Assembly (NCBI RefSeq): GCF_014779655.1
Contig: NZ_JACXYX010000016.1
Location: 1 to 64,000 of the forward strand
DNA: 64,000 bases
DNA from: Nocardioides ganghwensis
GTDB lineage: Bacteria > Actinomycetota > Actinomycetes > Propionibacteriales > Nocardioidaceae
Reading direction: 5' to 3'
Positions 1 to 7,098 of this stretch are shown piece by piece. The stretch's first letter is position 1, and each line of letters starts with the position of its first letter. Position numbers and translations under genes: made by a program. The notes under the pieces are model-generated. The model was not told the origin of the DNA, ran no database searches, and worked only from the letters and a program-made list of their open reading frames with translations.

Positions 1-2
1 CC

Positions 3-284
3 ACCAGACAATCCGGCAAGCATCGCAACGTCGCCTACCGCCGCGGCTGCAACAAACAACTACGTGCCGCGCTCGTCGACTGGGCCCAAGACACCCCACG
101 CGCCAACGCCTGGGCACGCGACACCTATAACCGCGCACGCCACCGCGGATGTCGCCACCCCCACGCAGCACGAATCCTGGCCCAAGGCTGGACCAGGATC
201 TTGTGGCGCTGCTGGCACGACCAAGTGCCCTACAACCCCGACCTACACGGCCGGCTCGGCACCCTCCAGCAGGAGGCTGCTTGA
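3..284 (+). mobile_element. IS110-family transposase, C-terminal fragment (cut by window edge)
   Basis: An open frame enters from the left edge and ends at TGA 282-284, giving 93 residues. The segment has the look of the C-terminal IS116/IS110/IS902 domain: an early TRQSGKHRNVAYRRGCNKQL stretch, then W-A-x-D-T-Y-N-x-A-R-x-R-G-x-x-H-P-H-A and R-I-L-W-R-C-W near the end. IS110 enzymes are RuvC-like DEDD recombinases; the catalytic N-terminal part lies outside the window, so intactness cannot be judged. No terminal repeats are expected for this family. This is the only mobile-element trace in the window. Confidence 0.8.
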
Positions 285-294
285 CATAGGGCTC

Positions 295-636
295 TCAGTG
301 GACGTGGTCGCGCCAGTCGTCCGGCACGCGGCCGGCCGGGCCGGGGACGGGCTGGTCCTCGGGCCGGCTCTGCGGGTCGGCGAGCCGCGGCCCGACCACC
401 CCGACGGAGCGGCTGAAGTCCCAGAACCAGTCCTCGCCGGGCTCGAAGCTCTGCATCACCGGGTGCCCGGTGGCGGCGAAGTGCGCGGTCGCGTGCTGGG
501 ACGGGCTGGAGTCGCAGCACCCGACGTGGCCGCACTGGGCGCACCGGCGCAGGTGCACCCACCAGCCGCCGGCCTCCTCGCACTCGACGCACCCCGGGCC
601 GGACGGGGGGACGTCTGGGTCGATGCCTGCTGTCAT
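295..636 (-). CDS. UBP-type zinc finger protein
   Basis: A 113-residue protein made almost entirely of a ubiquitin-protease-type (UBP/ZnF) zinc finger. Visible ligands are C-V-E-C around residues 16-19, then C-A-Q-C-G-H-V-G-C-C-D-S-S, followed by the H-A-T-A-H-F-x-x-T-G-H-P-V motif typical of the domain. In eukaryotes the fold binds ubiquitin C-termini; in bacteria, which have no ubiquitin, its role is unknown and it is often annotated only by domain. The start ATG at 636 has the weak -10-like CACGCT (643-648) six bases upstream, so it may be leaderless. It stands alone, tail-to-tail with the transposase remnant. Confidence 0.8.
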   Translation of the reverse strand: MTAGIDPDVPPSGPGCVECEEAGGWWVHLRRCAQCGHVGCCDSSPSQHATAHFAATGHPVMQSFEPGEDWFWDFSRSVGVVGPRLADPQSRPEDQPVPGPAGRVPDDWRDHVH

Positions 637-782
637 GCCACCAGCGTGCCCCCTCGGCGCCCGATCAGCCAGAGCCGATCCCTGCGCGTCCGTACGGGTC
701 CTTGACCCGGGCCCTGCCGATCGGTTCGGGTAGGCGCAGCGACGAGGCCATCGGGGGTCTCGTCACGACGAAAGAGTCATGC

Positions 783-1271
783 ATGCACACCTCCCTCAGG
801 ACCCTGGTCCACCTCCTCGCGTCGCTCGTCGCGGTCGCCGGGCTCGCCGGCCCCGCGCACGCGGTCACCAAGCTGACCGACGCCCAGGCCAACAGCCAGC
901 TCACCGCTGTCGGCATCACGCGCGTCTCGACCGGCGGCTGCACCGACCGCTACACCTCCACCTGCACGTCCTACGAGCAGATCAACCAGGAGACGGTCAG
1001 CGGCATCAAGACCTTCAAGTCGGTCAGCGGCTGCGCGATCACGATCACGGGCGGCACCGAGATCGGCCACGCGTCGGGCACCTACAGCCACTGGAACGGC
1101 TACAAGGTCGACGTCCGGCCGACCACCTGCGTGTCCAGCTACATCACCAGCCGCTACGCCTACTACGGCGTGCGTGCCGACGGAGCCACGATGTACCGCG
1201 CCGCCTCGGGCAACATCTACGCCCGCGAGAGCAGCCACTGGGACATCACCTACTACACCTGCGGCTGCTGA
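783..1271 (+). CDS. Secreted M15/hedgehog-fold peptidase-like protein
   Basis: A 162-residue exported protein. The start ATG at 783 is chosen because it begins a clean signal peptide (MHTSLRTL, hydrophobic core, A-H-A cleavage near residue 27). The mature part carries the zinc-binding signature of DD-peptidases of the M15/hedgehog type: S-H-x-x-G-x-x-V-D (His and Asp ligands, encoded near 1090-1115) and a late S-S-H-W-D-I that could give the second His. Four or more cysteines suggest disulfides. Family members cleave peptidoglycan stem peptides; the substrate here is unproven. An in-frame start further upstream at 702 would bury the signal peptide and is not favoured. Confidence 0.65.
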   Translation: MHTSLRTLVHLLASLVAVAGLAGPAHAVTKLTDAQANSQLTAVGITRVSTGGCTDRYTSTCTSYEQINQETVSGIKTFKSVSGCAITITGGTEIGHASGTYSHWNGYKVDVRPTTCVSSYITSRYAYYGVRADGATMYRAASGNIYARESSHWDITYYTCGC

Positions 1272-1323
1272 GGCTCCGCGAAACCCCGCGACACCGACGG
1301 CGGCGTGGTCCCACACTGGGGCC

Positions 1324-1947
1324 ATGCCGTCGTCGAGCCAGTGGGTGACGTTCCTGGTCGCCTCGATCCTCTTCATCCAGGTGCCCGGACCGAGCCTGCT
1401 CTTCACCATCGGCCGCGCGCTCACCGTGGGCCGCCGCGAGGCGCTGCTCTCCGTGGTGGGCAACGGCCTCGGGCTGCTCGTCCAGGCCGCACTCGTGGCG
1501 GTCGGGCTCGGCGCGGTCGTCGCGGCGAGCGCCACGGCGTACACGGCGGTCAAGGTGCTCGGGGCGGCGTACGTCATCTGGCTCGGCGCCCAGGCCATCC
1601 GCCACCGCAGCGACGCGCGGCGGGCGATGGCGGAGTCGGAGCCCGTACGCCGGGGGCACCCGGTCCGGATCGGCCTCACCGTCGGCGCGACCAACCCCAA
1701 GACGATCGTCTTCTTCGTGGCGTTCCTGCCGCAGTTCACCGACCCGGGCGGGCCGGTCGCGCTCCAGACGATGCTGCTCGGCCTGGTCTTCGCGGCGATG
1801 GCGGTCGCCTCCGACACGGTGTGGGCCCTCGCCGCGGGCACGGCGCGTCAATGGTTCGCCCGTCGGCCCGAGCGGCTCGACGCCCTCAGCGCCTCCGGCG
1901 GCACGATGATGATCGGCCTCGGGGCGACGATGCTGACCGTCGACTGA
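1324..1947 (+). CDS. LysE family translocator
   Basis: A 207-residue membrane protein of the LysE/RhtB exporter family, which exports amino acids and related small molecules. The N-terminal V-P-G-P-S-L-L-F-T-I motif after the first helix is the family hallmark, as is the later G-x-x-N-P-K-T stretch before another helix pair. Length is typical (about 200-210). ATG 1324 is chosen because it starts immediately before the first membrane segment and removes a non-conserved proline/threonine-rich extension. A CACACT hexamer six bases upstream could be a weak leaderless -10 element. Its substrate cannot be told from sequence. Confidence 0.85.
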   Translation: MPSSSQWVTFLVASILFIQVPGPSLLFTIGRALTVGRREALLSVVGNGLGLLVQAALVAVGLGAVVAASATAYTAVKVLGAAYVIWLGAQAIRHRSDARRAMAESEPVRRGHPVRIGLTVGATNPKTIVFFVAFLPQFTDPGGPVALQTMLLGLVFAAMAVASDTVWALAAGTARQWFARRPERLDALSASGGTMMIGLGATMLTVD

Positions 1948-1975
1948 GCCCGACCGGACGGGTCGATGCGGCGGG

Positions 1976-2266
1976 TCAGCCCGCGATCGGCTTGACGGGC
2001 AGGGCGCGCAGGGCGCGCAGGGTGCGCTCGAGCAGGTCCACGGACGGCTGCGCGAACCCGGTGCGCGGGACGCCCTCGGGCCACCAGGTCGGGTTGTCGA
2101 GCGGCAGGCCGACCATGCCCCGCAGGAGCGCGAACATCGGCACCTCGGTGTCGGCGACAACTCCGCCGGAGATCGTGCGGTCCAGTTCGGTGCACACCGG
2201 ACAGATGAGCAGGATGCAGCGGTGCGTCAGGACGTCGTCCGCCGGGTCGAGCAGTTGTCGAAACAT
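1976..2266 (-). CDS. Hypothetical protein with CPVC motif
   Basis: A 96-residue protein I do not recognise. It contains a cysteine cluster (H-R-C-I-L-L-I-C-P-V-C near residues 16-26) and an acidic/aromatic middle (N-P-T-W-W-P-E-G). The cysteines could bind a metal or form a redox pair, but nothing else supports a function. ATG 2266 is preferred over the GTG at 2281 because a G-rich Shine-Dalgarno tract (GGGGGGG) lies about seven bases before the ATG. It converges with the LysE gene. The 239 bases upstream, to the TerC gene, contain no gene I can support. Confidence 0.5.
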   Translation of the reverse strand: MFRQLLDPADDVLTHRCILLICPVCTELDRTISGGVVADTEVPMFALLRGMVGLPLDNPTWWPEGVPRTGFAQPSVDLLERTLRALRALPVKPIAG

Positions 2267-2505
2267 CTTGTACCCCCCCACAGGGCCGTTGATCCCGCCG
2301 TGTCGCTACCACGCTGGTGCGGATTCCAGTGATATGGAGCGTATGGCTGCGGGGGTTGGTCGGGGGCGTTGTTACCGGTGCGTGGGCGCACGGTGGATCA
2401 CGCGGGCACCTGGCGGCCCCCCGGCCCGGCCGCGGTCCAGACCAGCCGGGCGCTCCCGGGCGGCGTACGCGGCTGGTGCCGGCGCACGCCGCCCGAGGTC
2501 GTCGG

Positions 2506-3495
2506 TCAGGGGACGGAGACCTTGTCGTCGTCGGGATCGGCCGTCTTCGCGCGCCGGTTGGCGTACAGGCTCGTGGCGACCGTCGTGACGAGGATGCCGA
2601 GGATCACGAACAGCGAGGTGAGGGTCGGCACGTCGGGGACGGACGGCCACACCAGGTGCGCCCAGTGCAGCACCAGCTTGAAGCCGATGAAGCCGAGGAT
2701 CGCCGCCAACCCGTAACCGAGGTGCGCCAGCGCACCCAGCGCGCCCTGCAGCACGAAGTACAGGGCCCGCAGCCCCAGGAGCGCGAACGCGTTGGTCACG
2801 AAGACGAGGTAGGGGTCGCCCGTGATGCCGTAGACGGCCGGCACGGAGTCGACGGCGAACACGACGTCGGTCGCGAGCACCGCGACGGTGACGAGCGCGA
2901 ACGGGGTCAGGGCACGCACGCCGTTCTGGGTGACGGTGAACTTCGTGCCGTTGTACTCGTCGCTGACGGGCATGAAGCGCCGCATCACCTTGACGACCCG
3001 CAGCTCGGCCACGTCGATCTCGTGGTCGTGACCGCTGATGGCGTCACGCAGCAGCTTGACGCCGGTGAGCAGCAGGATCGCGCCGAAGACCAGGAACACC
3101 CAGTCGAAGGCAGACAGGGCCGCGGCGCCGAGCGCGATGAAGATGCCGCGGAGCACCAGTGCGCCGATGATGCCGTAGAGCAGCACCCGCTGCTGGAGCA
3201 CCGTCGGCACGGCGAAGGCCGCGAGCAGCAGCATGAAGACGAAGAGGTTGTCGACGCTGAGTGACTTCTCGACGAGGTAGCCGGTGTAGTACTCCAGCCC
3301 TCGATCACCCCCGTGGACGTTCCAGACGTAGAGGCCGAAGGTCAGCGGCAGCGCGACGTAGAAGGCCGACCAGGCGATGGCCTCCTTCATCGACACCTCG
3401 TGCGGCTTGCGGGTGGCGATGAAGTCGACGACGAGCAGGGCGAGCACCACGCCGATGGTGATGAACCACAGGGTGGGGGACGCGATGGACGACAT
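2506..3495 (-). CDS. TerC family integral membrane protein (putative Mn2+ efflux)
   Basis: A 329-residue membrane protein of the TerC/Alx family with about eight hydrophobic segments. Family-typical acidic intramembrane motifs are present: V-D-F-I-A-T near the N-terminus, E-K-S-L-S-V-D-N-L-F-V-F, and A-T-D-V-V-F-A-V-D-S-V-P, which are thought to coordinate metal. Several TerC proteins preceded by this type of riboswitch (E. coli Alx, B. subtilis YkoY) act in manganese export or in metallating secreted proteins. ATG 3495 is chosen because GAGGAG lies just upstream; an upstream in-frame extension is low-complexity arginine-rich shadow. Expression is probably set by the yybP-ykoY riboswitch at 3502-3611. 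Confidence 0.9.
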   Translation of the reverse strand: MSSIASPTLWFITIGVVLALLVVDFIATRKPHEVSMKEAIAWSAFYVALPLTFGLYVWNVHGGDRGLEYYTGYLVEKSLSVDNLFVFMLLLAAFAVPTVLQQRVLLYGIIGALVLRGIFIALGAAALSAFDWVFLVFGAILLLTGVKLLRDAISGHDHEIDVAELRVVKVMRRFMPVSDEYNGTKFTVTQNGVRALTPFALVTVAVLATDVVFAVDSVPAVYGITGDPYLVFVTNAFALLGLRALYFVLQGALGALAHLGYGLAAILGFIGFKLVLHWAHLVWPSVPDVPTLTSLFVILGILVTTVATSLYANRRAKTADPDDDKVSVP

Positions 3496-3501
3496 GGGTC
3501 T

Positions 3502-3523
3502 CCTCAGGATGGGTGTCCTGAGG
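3502..3523 (-). promoter_or_regulatory. Riboswitch expression platform, SD-sequestering hairpin
   Basis: CCTCAGGA and TCCTGAGG form a perfect 8-bp stem with a 6-base loop. The 3' arm overlaps the GAGGAG Shine-Dalgarno of the TerC gene. The 5' arm shares its CCTC with the 3' strand of the aptamer P1 helix, so the two structures exclude one another. This predicts that Mn2+ binding frees the ribosome site (ON switch). Confidence 0.75.
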
Positions 3524-3611
3524 TCTCCCCCGCCGCCTGACAGGCGGCCGCTCGCCGGGACGCCTGCTGAGGCGCCGTAGTGACCGACGAGCGTTGGTGG
3601 GGTACTCCCCT
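3517..3611 (-). ncRNA. yybP-ykoY (Mn2+) riboswitch aptamer
   Basis: On the minus strand the leader of the TerC gene reads GAGGGGAGTA (3602-3611), a GTCGGTCACTACG segment, CCGGCGAGC, a GCCGCCTG/CAGGCGGC hairpin, and then GGGGGAGACCTC before the start codon. GGGGAGTA, the GTCRTCA-like core, CCGGC and the AGACCT 3' element are the conserved landmarks of the yybP-ykoY aptamer, and P1 can form between GAGG and CCTC. The class senses Mn2+. It sits directly before a TerC gene, its commonest partner. Boundaries are approximate. Confidence 0.85.
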
Positions 3612-3664
3612 CGACCGTCAGTTTAGTTGAACGGGCAAGGGACCACCAACCTGTGGCCGGCCCG

Positions 3665-3670
3665 TACTCT
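3665..3670 (+). promoter_or_regulatory. -10 element, leaderless
   Basis: TACTCT ends seven bases before ATG 3678 of the flavin oxidoreductase. No Shine-Dalgarno lies between them, which supports this start over the in-frame ATG at 3627. Confidence 0.5.
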
Positions 3671-3677
3671 CGCGAGC

Positions 3678-5102
3678 ATGGACGCACTGGAGTACGACGT
3701 CGTCGTGATCGGCGGCGGACCGGCCGGGGAGAACGCCGCGCAGTACGCCGTCGAGGGCACGGCGATGACCGCCGCGATCGTCGAGCACGAGCTGCTCGGC
3801 GGCGAGTGCAGCTACTGGGCGTGCATGCCGAGCAAGGCGCTGCTGCGCCCGGTCGCGGTCGCCGAGGTGACGGCCGACCTCCCCGGCGTCTCGACCGCAC
3901 ACGTCGCGCCCAGGGCGCTGCTCGAGCGCCGCGACGCCTGGGTGTCGCACTACGACGACTCCGGCCAGCAGGAGTGGGCCGAGGGGGCCGGTCTGGCCGT
4001 GCTCCGCGGCGAGGGCCGGCTCGCGGGCGAGCGCACCGTACGGGTCACGTCGGCCGACGGCGACCGGCTGGTCCGGGCGCGTCGGGCCGTGGTGATCGCG
4101 ACGGGCAGCGCCGCGCGCGTGCCCGAGACGTACGCCGACGCGCTCCCGTGGGACTCGCGGGACGCGACCGGGGTGGTGGAGGTGCCCGAGCGCCTCGTGA
4201 TCGTCGGCGGCGGCGTGGTCGCGTGCGAGGCGGCGACCTGGATGGCGGCTCTCGGCTCGGCGGTGACCCTGGTCGTGCGCGGCCCGCGGCTGCTCGGGCG
4301 CACGGAGCCCTTCGCCGGCGAGGCGGTGCTGGCGAGCCTGCGCGAGCGCGGGGCCACGGTCCTGCTCGGGACGTCGGTCGAGTCCGTACGCCGGGCGGAC
4401 CCCGCCGCGACGGGCACCGGTCGCGTCCACGGAGGCACCGTCACGCTGACCACGTCGCGCGGCGAGCTCGAGGCCGACGAGGTGCTCCTCGCCATCGGCC
4501 GCGAGCCGCGGCTCGACGACCTCGGCCTGTCATCGGTGGGCCTGACCCCCGAGGACGTCACGTCCGGTCGCCTGCCGGAGTGGCTGCACGCGGTCGGCGA
4601 CGCCAGCGGCGGCCCGCCCCTGACGCACTGGGGCAAGCACCAGGCCCGTGTCGTCGGCGCACGGATCGCCGCGGCGGCCGCGGGCGAGGTCGCGTGGGAG
4701 CCCGACCGCGAGGCACCGGTGCCGCAGGTCGTCTTCACCGACCCCGAGGTCGCGAGCGTCGGGATGACCGAGGCCGCGGCCCGCGAGGCCGGTCACGACG
4801 TCGTGGTGTCGCGCGTGGCCACCTCGTCGGCCTCCGGCACCGCCCTGCTGCGCGACCACGTCGTCGGCGACTCGCAGCTGGTCGTGGACGCTCGGTCGCG
4901 GCTGCTGATCGGCGCGACGTTCGTCGGGGTCGAGGCCGGCGAGCTGGTGCACGCCGCGACCGTCGCGATCACCGGCGGGGTCCCCGTCCACGTCCTGCGC
5001 CATGCCGTCGCGTCCTACCCGACCGCCGCCGAGCTGTGGCTGCGGCTGCTGGAGGAGCTGCCGCGCGAGCTGCGGACGCCTCCGCCGCCCCCCGCCGGCT
5101 GA
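3678..5102 (+). CDS. FAD-dependent pyridine nucleotide-disulfide oxidoreductase
   Basis: A 474-residue class I disulfide reductase related to dihydrolipoyl dehydrogenase and mercuric reductase. The FAD Rossmann motif G-G-G-P-A-G-E-N is at residues 12-19, the redox pair is C44-S-Y-W-A-C49 within the GGEC..CMPSK motif, a second Rossmann V-G-G-G-V-V-A-C binds NAD(P)H near residue 175, and the V-G-D-A FAD motif and C-terminal dimerisation domain follow. The usual C-terminal H-x-H-P-T active-site His is replaced by S-Y-P-T, so it is not a standard lipoamide dehydrogenase. It is not next to any 2-oxoacid dehydrogenase gene. The substrate is unknown. Its 3' end runs into short repeats of the following intergenic region. 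Confidence 0.85.
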   Translation: MDALEYDVVVIGGGPAGENAAQYAVEGTAMTAAIVEHELLGGECSYWACMPSKALLRPVAVAEVTADLPGVSTAHVAPRALLERRDAWVSHYDDSGQQEWAEGAGLAVLRGEGRLAGERTVRVTSADGDRLVRARRAVVIATGSAARVPETYADALPWDSRDATGVVEVPERLVIVGGGVVACEAATWMAALGSAVTLVVRGPRLLGRTEPFAGEAVLASLRERGATVLLGTSVESVRRADPAATGTGRVHGGTVTLTTSRGELEADEVLLAIGREPRLDDLGLSSVGLTPEDVTSGRLPEWLHAVGDASGGPPLTHWGKHQARVVGARIAAAAAGEVAWEPDREAPVPQVVFTDPEVASVGMTEAAAREAGHDVVVSRVATSSASGTALLRDHVVGDSQLVVDARSRLLIGATFVGVEAGELVHAATVAITGGVPVHVLRHAVASYPTAAELWLRLLEELPRELRTPPPPPAG

Positions 5103-5152
5103 GCGCTGCGTGTGCGCCACCGCCCCCCCGCTGGTTGAGCGCTGCGGGTGCG

Positions 5153-5167
5153 CCCCCCCCCCCCCCC
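5153..5167. repeat. 15-base C homopolymer
   Basis: An uninterrupted run of 15 C on the + strand lies between two degenerate copies of a GCTGGTTGAGC unit. Such runs are prone to slippage and to sequencing error. It is intergenic, so a length change would not alter a protein. Confidence 0.9.
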
Positions 5168-5420
5168 GCTGGTTGAGCAGCGAGCGAAGCGAGCGTGTCG
5201 GAACCAAGGGCTTCGGATCGACGTGGTCTCGACACGGGCGCCAGGCGCCCTGCTCGACCAGCGACCGGTGAGGTCAGCCGCGCTCGCGCCACCGCCCCCG
5301 CTGGTTGAGCAGCGAGCGAAGCGAGCGTGTCGAAACCAAGGGCTTCGGATCGACGTGGTCTCGACACGGGCGCCAGGCGCGCTGCTCGTCCAGCGACCGG
5401 TGAGGTCAGCCGCGCTCGCG
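5168..5420. repeat. Tandem 132-bp repeat with GAGCGAAGCGAGCG core
   Basis: Two nearly identical copies begin at 5168 and 5300. Each has GCTGGTTGAGCAGC, GAGCGAAGCGAGCG, GTGTCG(G/A)AACC, GTGGTCTCGACACG and ends TGAGGTCAGCCGCGCTCGCG. The opposed GGTTGAGCAG and CTGCTCG(A/T)CCAGC arms make each copy an imperfect palindrome. The second copy overlaps the last codons of the ATPase gene, and the first copy carries a duplicate of that 15-base gene end. Degenerate partial units (GCTGGTTGAGCGCTGCG) fill 5098-5150. No gene lies in 5103-5405. Confidence 0.85.
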
Positions 5421-6611
5421 CAGGTAGCGCCCGAAGTGGGGCACCGTGAAGGCGATCCGCCCGCGCTCGCCGGAGTAGACGAGGCCCTTCTTGAGGAGCG
5501 AGTCGCGGGCCGGCGAGAGCGACTGCGGCTTCTTGCCGAGGGCGGCCGCCACGTCCGAGCTGAGCACCGCGTCGCCCTCGGCCTCGCCGTCGCCCGCCTG
5601 GGCGACGGCCACGTCCGCCATCGCCATCAGGTAGTCGCGCTCCCCCGGCGTCGCCCGCTCGTAGCGCGACCCGAAGAAGCCGACCGCGAGCTCCGACTCG
5701 GCCTCCGGTGCGGCGACCGCGACGTCAGCAGCGGTGATCGGTGAGTGGGGTGCGAGGTCCCACACGGCCTTGCCGTAGGCCTGGATGAAGTAGGGGTAGC
5801 CCCCGGTCGCGTCGTACATCGCGGCGAGGGCGTCGGGCTCGTACGCCGCGTCCTCCTCGGCGGCGGGCGCCTCGAGGGCGCGATCGGCGGCCTCGCGGGC
5901 CAGCCGGTCGATCCGCTGGTAGCGGAAGAGCCGCTCGCTGTAGGACTTGCTCGCGCTCAGCACGGCGGGCAGGTGGGGTAGGCCGGCCCCGACCACGATC
6001 ACCGGCAGGCCGGACTGGCTGAGCTCGTGGCAGGCGGCACACAGCGCCGACACGTCGTCGGCGCCGAGGTCCTGCATCTCGTCGATGAAGATGCCGACGC
6101 CCTTGCCGACGTCGGCGGCGAGCCCGCCGAGGTCGGTGAAGAGCTCGACGAGGTCGATCTCGATGTCACCGGAGTCGGCGCGCCCGCGCACGGCCGGCAC
6201 GTCGATGCCGGGGCTCCACTGGTCCTTGAGCTTCGCACCCGTGCCGGCGTCGCGGTGGGCGAAGGACTTGATGACCCCCAGGACGTGGTCGACCGAGTCC
6301 TCGTCGCGGTGCCCGAGCTCGCGCACGGCTTGGTGCAGCGCGCTGCTCAGCGGACGCCGCAGCCCCTGGCCCGGGCGGGCCTCGAGCTTGCCGGTGCCCC
6401 AGCCCTTGCGTACGGCGGTGCCGCGCAGCGCGTTGAGCAGCACCGTCTTGCCCACACCGCGCAGCCCGGTGAGGACGAGGCTGCGCTCCGGGCGACCCTT
6501 GGCCACCCGCTCGAGGACGACCTCGAAGGCGGCGAGCTGCTCGTCGCGGCCGGCGAGCTCGGGCGGGCGCTGCCCCGCGCCGGGGGCGTACGGGTTCCGG
6601 ATCGGGTCCAC
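5406..6611 (-). CDS. AAA ATPase (ATP-binding protein, Orc1/Cdc6-like)
   Basis: A 401-residue P-loop ATPase of the AAA_16/Orc1-like type. Walker A is G-L-R-G-V-G-K-T near residue 50, Walker B is G-I-F-I-D-E-M-Q-D-L near residue 173, with a sensor-like V-V-G-A-G-L-P-H-L and a lid ending G-G-Y-P-Y-F-I-Q-A-Y-G. The C-terminal 100 residues resemble a winged helix (S-S-D-V-A-A-A-L-G-K-K-P-Q-S-L-S). Such stand-alone ATPases are common in actinobacteria; a role in DNA transactions or regulation is only inferred. It starts at GTG 6611, with TACCGT six bases upstream and a perfect palindrome at 6629-6652 around the -35 position. The last codons fall inside the tandem repeat. Confidence 0.8.
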   Translation of the reverse strand: MDPIRNPYAPGAGQRPPELAGRDEQLAAFEVVLERVAKGRPERSLVLTGLRGVGKTVLLNALRGTAVRKGWGTGKLEARPGQGLRRPLSSALHQAVRELGHRDEDSVDHVLGVIKSFAHRDAGTGAKLKDQWSPGIDVPAVRGRADSGDIEIDLVELFTDLGGLAADVGKGVGIFIDEMQDLGADDVSALCAACHELSQSGLPVIVVGAGLPHLPAVLSASKSYSERLFRYQRIDRLAREAADRALEAPAAEEDAAYEPDALAAMYDATGGYPYFIQAYGKAVWDLAPHSPITAADVAVAAPEAESELAVGFFGSRYERATPGERDYLMAMADVAVAQAGDGEAEGDAVLSSDVAAALGKKPQSLSPARDSLLKKGLVYSGERGRIAFTVPHFGRYLRERG

Positions 6612-6617
6612 GATCAG

Positions 6618-6623
6618 ACGGTA
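6618..6623 (-). promoter_or_regulatory. -10 element of the AAA ATPase gene, leaderless
   Basis: TACCGT on the minus strand is followed by six bases and then GTG 6611. Confidence 0.5.
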
Positions 6624-6628
6624 TCGAG

Positions 6629-6757
6629 CAATCTAGGGAGGTTCCTAGATTGGTGGATAGTGGGCGAGTCGCAACCACCGGCTACCCGGTGGTTGCTCGG
6701 GTTGTCACCCGTTGCAACGGGCAAGAACCTCATGAACCGCCGGGCAGCCGGTGGTTC
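6629..6757. repeat. Cluster of four inverted repeats
   Basis: Four palindromes lie in the gap between the 88-residue gene and the ATPase gene: CAATCTAGG/CCTAGATTG (6629-6652, 6-base loop), GCAACCACCGG/CCGGTGGTTGC (6671-6696, 4-base loop), CCCGTTGCAACGGG (6708-6721, no loop) and GAACCGCCGG/CCGGTGGTTC (6734-6757, one wobble). The second and fourth share their CACCGG core. The first overlaps the -35 region of the ATPase gene and could be an operator; the others may terminate the upstream gene. Confidence 0.8.
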
Positions 6758-6769
6758 CCCCACCTGCGA

Positions 6770-7036
6770 TCAGCCGGCTTCGGTGGACCGTTCGACCCGC
6801 TCGACCCGCTCGCGCGCCGCGTCGTACGCCTCGTCGAGCCCGCGACGCAGCAGCGCGATCAGGTCCGGGACCTCGTCGGCGGAGAGCCGGAACGTGCCGG
6901 CGCAGACGTTGTCCCGCCACAGCGACAGCACGACGAGCTGCGAATCCTGGTGCCACGTCACGCGCAGCGAGCGGTCCTCACCGCGGGGGTCGAGGAAGAC
7001 CGCCCCGGTGCGCGGCAGGGTGCGTGGCTGGACCAT
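6770..7036 (-). CDS. Conserved hypothetical protein (88 aa)
   Basis: A small soluble protein with a repeated beta pattern (R-S-L-R-V-T-W-H, V-V-L-S-L-W-R-D, C-A-G-T-F-R-L) followed by an acidic helix (D-E-V-P-D-L-I-A-L-L-R-R-G-L). I recognise the pattern as a small actinobacterial family of unknown function, but can name no domain. It is divergent from the Fpg/Nei gene by about 60 bases, and both could share a promoter region. The ATG at 7036 is followed by an unstructured start (MVQPRTLPRTG). Confidence 0.65.
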   Translation of the reverse strand: MVQPRTLPRTGAVFLDPRGEDRSLRVTWHQDSQLVVLSLWRDNVCAGTFRLSADEVPDLIALLRRGLDEAYDAARERVERVERSTEAG

Positions 7037-7085
7037 GGCCCATGGTGACCCGCGTCGAGGCCTGCTGCCAAGGGGCGCTCGTGCC

Positions 7086-7091
7086 TAGACT
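7086..7091 (+). promoter_or_regulatory. -10 element of Fpg/Nei gene, leaderless
   Basis: TAGACT ends seven bases before GTG 7099. The start is independently fixed by the need for proline as the second residue of the glycosylase. Confidence 0.55.
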
Positions 7092-7098
7092 CGGGAGC

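Noticed and set aside
64..705. A 213-codon + strand reading frame over the left edge
   Set aside because: It is out of frame with the IS110 domain (3-284) and antisense to the UBP zinc-finger gene; its composition is that of a high-GC shadow frame.
2267..2505. Possible small gene or RNA between the 96-aa gene and terC
   Set aside because: Frames here are short or shadow-like, with no Shine-Dalgarno or leaderless promoter and no conserved fold that I can see.
5153..5167. C15 run as a phase-variation switch
   Set aside because: It is intergenic, 50 bases after a stop codon and not in a promoter I can identify; more likely a slippage-prone repeat edge or sequence error.
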